Virus record (IMG/VR): IMGVR_UViG_3300034063_000216
Span: 1-34,200 of that record
DNA: 34,200 nt
Reading direction: 5' to 3' (one strand)
Source: a virus
Positions 31,984 through 34,200 of the stretch are shown here, piece after piece. Below the pieces are notes generated by a model. The model had not been told where the DNA came from, searched no databases, and saw nothing but the letters and a program-made list of their open reading frames with translations. Positions within the stretch are counted from its first letter, which is position 1, and each line of letters opens with the position of its first letter. The position numbers and the translations under genes are program-made.

Positions 31984-32084
31984 TTACTTTTCAACCTTTT
32001 TTTATTTGTAATACAGCATATTTAGCATAACGCATTGATATCCGGGCGCCTCGGTTGTTTCTTCCGCCACCTAACAAACACCTA

Positions 32085-32113
32085 TTGACATTCGCTCTAC
32101 TTGTGTCTACATT
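32085..32113 (+). promoter_or_regulatory. Sigma70-like promoter of the rightward operon
   Basis: TTGACA (32085-32090), 17 bases, TACATT (32108-32113). This is a perfect -35 box with a good -10 box at ideal spacing, 28 nt ahead of the first small gene. It should be recognised by host RNA polymerase early in infection. Confidence 0.8.
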
Positions 32114-32140
32114 ACACAGATCAACAACGGAGACAGTCCA

Positions 32141-32206
32141 ATGCTAACAACCCTCGAAGCCCTGCAAACATTCGCCGCGTGCGGTCTGATCGCCGCTATC
32201 CCGTAA
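32141..32206 (+). CDS. 21-residue hydrophobic micro-peptide, copy 1
   Basis: MLTTLEALQTFAACGLIAAI plus a final Pro. GGAG lies eight to nine bases upstream. It is the first ORF after the promoter, and 20 of its codons repeat exactly in copy 2. It is probably truncated or early-terminated compared with copy 2, where the hydrophobic run is longer. The role is unknown; a membrane peptide or leader peptide is possible. Confidence 0.5.
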   Translation: MLTTLEALQTFAACGLIAAIP

Positions 32207-32232
32207 CTTATCCACACAACGGAGCAAACGAC

Positions 32233-32319
32233 ATGAACGCCTACACCATCCTGGAACTGGTCGCCGCCGCGCTTGTCGCGGCTGTCGTCTTCACGCACGC
32301 CATCCCGGCGCTTATCTAA
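32233..32319 (+). CDS. 28-residue single-membrane-segment micro-protein
   Basis: NAYTILELVAAALVAAVVF then THAIPALI, almost entirely a membrane helix. Its leader ACAACGGAGCAAACGAC resembles the one in the 77-bp repeat, with GGAG nine to ten bases upstream of ATG 32233. Proteins of this sort are often toxins, lysis modulators or superinfection-exclusion factors, but no function can be given. Confidence 0.58.
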   Translation: MNAYTILELVAAALVAAVVFTHAIPALI

Positions 32320-32349
32320 TCGTAACCAATCCACAGAAGGAGCAGAACA

Positions 32350-32631
32350 ATGAAACTAGCAGCCATCAAAGACGTGATTCGCTCGAACGGCTACGCGTGG
32401 CCGGGCGGTTATCCAATCTATTTCGTGACCAGCGACTGCGACGCATTATCTGTCGCCGGCGCGCGTGCGCATTGGCGCGAGATAGTCGCAGCGCACTTGG
32501 CCAATGACACGCACAGCGACTGGAATATACGACGCTGGTATATAGTCGGCGCAGACATTAACTGGGAAAACGAAATGCTCTATTGCGCCTACACCGGCGC
32601 GCGTATCGAATCGGCTTATGGCGAATCGTAA
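32350..32631 (+). CDS. Small protein of unknown function
   Basis: A 93-residue protein with AAGGAG seven bases before ATG 32350. It contains VIRSNGYAWPGGYPIYFVTS, WREIVAAHL and EMLYCAYTGARIESAYGE. The C-terminal CAYTGxRIESAYG is seen in other small phage proteins. It is a soluble protein with many aromatic residues. No family known to me by name. Confidence 0.78.
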   Translation: MKLAAIKDVIRSNGYAWPGGYPIYFVTSDCDALSVAGARAHWREIVAAHLANDTHSDWNIRRWYIVGADINWENEMLYCAYTGARIESAYGES

Positions 32632-32657
32632 CCAATCAACACAACGGAGACAGTCCA

Positions 32658-32741
32658 ATGCTAACAACCCTCGAAGCCCTGCAAACATTCGCCGCGTGCG
32701 GTCTGATCGCCGCTATCGTCGCCGCTATCGTCACGCCCTGA
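32658..32741 (+). CDS. 27-residue hydrophobic micro-peptide, copy 2
   Basis: Same first 20 residues as copy 1, but continuing VAAIVTP, so the hydrophobic part GLIAAIVAAIV is longer and could cross the membrane. The same ribosome site GGAG is used. The extra residues may come from a small internal repeat, since GCCGCTATCGTC occurs twice in a row. Confidence 0.55.
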   Translation: MLTTLEALQTFAACGLIAAIVAAIVTP

Positions 32742-32755
32742 CAGGAGTATAACAA

Positions 32756-33097
32756 ATGAACAACCCATACACTGGCACTTGCGCCGACGCCTACGCCCGC
32801 GGCTGGAACCATGGTCACGGGCTCGCCTGCCATAACGTCCCGACGCTAGGTGAGACGGTCTGGTGCGACGCGCTAGGGCGCGTCACTGTGGACGCGGACA
32901 ACCTCCGCGAAGTGCATCAGGCATTCTGTTACGACGCAGAGTCTAACTCGCGCTCTTACTCTCCATTTGAGTTTACGGCGCATGAGTTTAATGAATCCGA
33001 CGAATCGGAGGCGTTATGGGAAGCTTTTGACCACGGCGTAAGCGACGCCATCGAAGCGGACCTGGCGACCTACACTGACGAAGATTATGGAGTCTAA
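32756..33097 (+). CDS. Acidic small protein of unknown function
   Basis: A 113-residue protein with AGGAG eight bases upstream. The second half is very acidic (FNESDESEALWEAFDHGVSD, AIEADLATYTDEDYGV), with net negative charge overall. DNA-mimic proteins such as anti-restriction factors share such composition, but no family motif is seen. Alternative: a host takeover factor. Confidence 0.78.
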   Translation: MNNPYTGTCADAYARGWNHGHGLACHNVPTLGETVWCDALGRVTVDADNLREVHQAFCYDAESNSRSYSPFEFTAHEFNESDESEALWEAFDHGVSDAIEADLATYTDEDYGV

Positions 33098-33099
33098 CC

Positions 33100-33402
33100 A
33101 TGGAACTGGAATACATCGTAACGCTACACCGTGAAGGCCAAGCAGTGTGGCGCGCGCGCATCCCTGCTAAACAGTGCGGGCTCGTGGGCGACTACCACAA
33201 CGGCTTGCCGTATCAGCCGGACGCGGAGGCGCTTGTGAAGGCGCTCCCGCACTCGCACAAGAAGGCGTTCGAGCGGGCGCTAGGATGGTGGCAGTCTCAC
33301 TTCCCAGGCTCACGCCCGGTCCCGCTGAAGTGCGAATTAACGTCCACCAAAGGCTACGGGATAGGCGTGCTGTTCGCCACGCCCGACTGGCCGGTTGTGT
33401 AA
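33100..33402 (+). CDS. Small protein of unknown function
   Basis: A 100-residue protein with GGAG seven bases before the ATG. It has ALPHSHKKAFERALGWWQSH and a beta-rich start (MELEYIVTLHREGQAVW). It is soluble, weakly basic and not recognised. Confidence 0.72.
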   Translation: MELEYIVTLHREGQAVWRARIPAKQCGLVGDYHNGLPYQPDAEALVKALPHSHKKAFERALGWWQSHFPGSRPVPLKCELTSTKGYGIGVLFATPDWPVV

Positions 33403-33435
33403 TCTGGGTAACAAACACACAAAGGAACGACGACA

Positions 33436-33960
33436 ATGGACGATAGATTGAAAGAAACCGGCCGCAGCGCATATGCGTCCATCTCGCAGATGGTGGCGGC
33501 GCTAGAGGTTGACTATGATCGGCTTATGGAGCTCCGAGAGGAGCGCCAGGCGTTGCTCGACATGATTGCGGACGCTGAATCGCACGAGAAAGCCGACGCG
33601 CGCGCCGAACTTGCCCAGTGGGACGAAGAGAACAAAGACGAACTGGACGAATTAAGCGCCGACGCCGGCGAGTGTGTAAGCTTGGAAGAGGCGCAAACGC
33701 GAATCCAGGAAGACGCGCTATTAATCGAAGTCCGCAGCGGGTGGTGCGCGCTGGGCGACACGCTAGAGGCGGGGGAATTTAGCATTCTGCTAACCACGGG
33801 AGGCCCGGCCGTGTGGATTCGCGGCGAGCTAGACGACAACCGCGAGCCTTCCCGCGCATGGTTAGAGGTTCAGGACTGGGGGACGCCTTGGACGCGCTAC
33901 TATGACGCCTCGCAAGAGGTGCTGCTCGCCTATGCGCGTTGTTTCTATTTCGGAGAGTGA
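33436..33960 (+). CDS. Conserved phage protein of unknown function
   Basis: A 174-residue acidic protein. The first half is a helix with heptads (DYDRLMELREERQALLDMIA). The second half carries EFSILLTTGGPAVWIRGELD and WLEVQDWGTPWTRYYD, ending LLAYARCFYFGE, a set of motifs found in small proteins of many unrelated phages. AAGGA lies nine bases upstream. Function not known. Confidence 0.82.
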   Translation: MDDRLKETGRSAYASISQMVAALEVDYDRLMELREERQALLDMIADAESHEKADARAELAQWDEENKDELDELSADAGECVSLEEAQTRIQEDALLIEVRSGWCALGDTLEAGEFSILLTTGGPAVWIRGELDDNREPSRAWLEVQDWGTPWTRYYDASQEVLLAYARCFYFGE

Positions 33961-33964
33961 GCTA

Positions 33965-34180
33965 ATGTCAAAATACAAGCCAATGCCGATAGCCGTGGCG
34001 CTACGCCAGCGCCGCAAGCAGCTACGGCTGTCACAAGCCGTAGTCGCAGAGAAGGCCGGTTACAACGCCAACGCCATATGGGCGTGGGAGACAGGATACT
34101 GCAAACCGTCGATCCCGCGCCTAATGGACTGGTGCGGGGCTCTTGGGCTCGAGCTAACAGTAAAGGTGAAAGATGGATAA
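33965..34180 (+). CDS. XRE/Cro-like transcriptional regulator
   Basis: A 71-residue protein from ATG 33965, with GGAG nine bases upstream; the open frame further up is within the previous gene. VALRQRRKQLRLSQAVVAEK then AGYNANAIWAWETGYCKPSI is a Cro/C1-type helix-turn-helix. It has no protease or dimer domain, so it is Cro-sized. It could act on the palindromes in the upstream control region or on the scaffold promoter; that is only inferred. Confidence 0.82.
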   Translation: MSKYKPMPIAVALRQRRKQLRLSQAVVAEKAGYNANAIWAWETGYCKPSIPRLMDWCGALGLELTVKVKDG

Positions 34181-34200
34181 CCCCCGCGAAATATTGAGCG
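34173..34200 (+). CDS. Start of a further gene, cut by the window edge
   Basis: ATG 34173 overlaps the end of the regulator gene and has AAGGTG four bases upstream. Only nine codons are visible (MDNPREILS). Too short to identify. Confidence 0.45.

Larger units (their letters stand above)
31484..32084. promoter_or_regulatory. Non-coding control region between divergent operons; candidate origin
   Basis: About 600 nt without a credible gene. Left part (31484-31560) is very AT-rich, with GAATTTTAAAAATTTTATG and other A/T tracts, and probably holds the late promoter toward the terminase genes (TATAAC next to the start). A perfect 12-bp palindrome ACGTTATAACGT is at 31624-31635. Then come the 11-bp tandem array, two 17-bp palindromes, a cluster of CCTACC/GGTAGG boxes and an AT-rich inverted repeat. 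Such density of iterons, palindromes and AT tracts fits a replication origin and/or a master regulatory region. Pac site location is also possible. No assay evidence. Confidence 0.6.
32124..32717. repeat. 77-bp exact direct repeat carrying a micro-gene start
   Basis: Bases 32124-32200 and 32641-32717 are identical over 77 bp. The repeat holds the ribosome site (ACGGAGACAGTCC), the ATG and the first 20 codons of a small peptide, then the copies diverge. A shorter leader sequence, AATCGTAACCAATC, also recurs before 32350 and before 32641. This looks like recent duplication of a small gene cassette. Confidence 0.9.

Overview
The window is a large part of the genome of a tailed phage with a short, P22-like tail (podovirus morphology). 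The evidence is a full set of P22-type virion genes: portal, scaffold, coat, the gp4 and gp10 tail accessory factors, ejection proteins and both terminase subunits. The host is Gram-negative, because the lysis cassette has an inner-membrane/outer-membrane spanin pair. An alphaproteobacterial host is a guess from overall gene character only. No integrase, tRNA, rRNA or CRISPR array was seen.

Layout. (1) 1-6208, leftward replication operon. In transcription order it is a PD-(D/E)XK nuclease (DUF2800-like), a protein of unknown function in the place where related phages keep an ssDNA-binding protein, a family A DNA polymerase, a PAPS-reductase-like protein and a primase that runs off the left edge. 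Junctions are mostly 1-4 nt overlaps. The polymerase carries an intein in its dNTP-binding motif B, and an HNH endonuclease gene lies wholly inside the intein in another reading frame. (2) 6273-8320, a short rightward operon: VRR-NUC nuclease, SNF2-like helicase, a small protein and a DUF6378-like protein. It ends at a convergent hairpin. (3) 31483-8336, a long leftward late operon: terminase, small basic proteins, portal, fibres, scaffold, coat, tail accessory proteins, ejection proteins, then lysis. The coat gene is split by a group I intron with its own HNH endonuclease. The P1 helix and the P, Q, R and S core elements are all readable, and in-frame splicing restores the coat N-terminus. 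(4) 31484-32084, a roughly 600-nt non-coding control region with an 11-bp GATC-containing tandem array, two matching 17-bp palindromes, several CCTACC boxes and an AT-rich inverted repeat. (5) 32085-34200, a rightward operon behind a TTGACA-17-TACATT promoter. It encodes three tiny membrane peptides, two of them sharing an exact 77-bp repeat, then small acidic or unknown proteins and an XRE-type regulator.

How the parts fit. The two early-type operons replicate and process DNA. The late operon builds the capsid, packages DNA, attaches the tail and lyses the cell. An internal promoter with an operator-like inverted repeat in front of the scaffold gene, and a stable UUCG hairpin just after the coat gene, probably tune scaffold and coat output. 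The features most worth a second look are the two splicing elements in one genome (out-of-frame intein-nested HNH, and coat-gene group I intron), the triplicated 86-residue domain fused to gp4, the YadA-like fibre with a signal-peptide-like start, the micro-peptide cassette and the repeat-rich control region.
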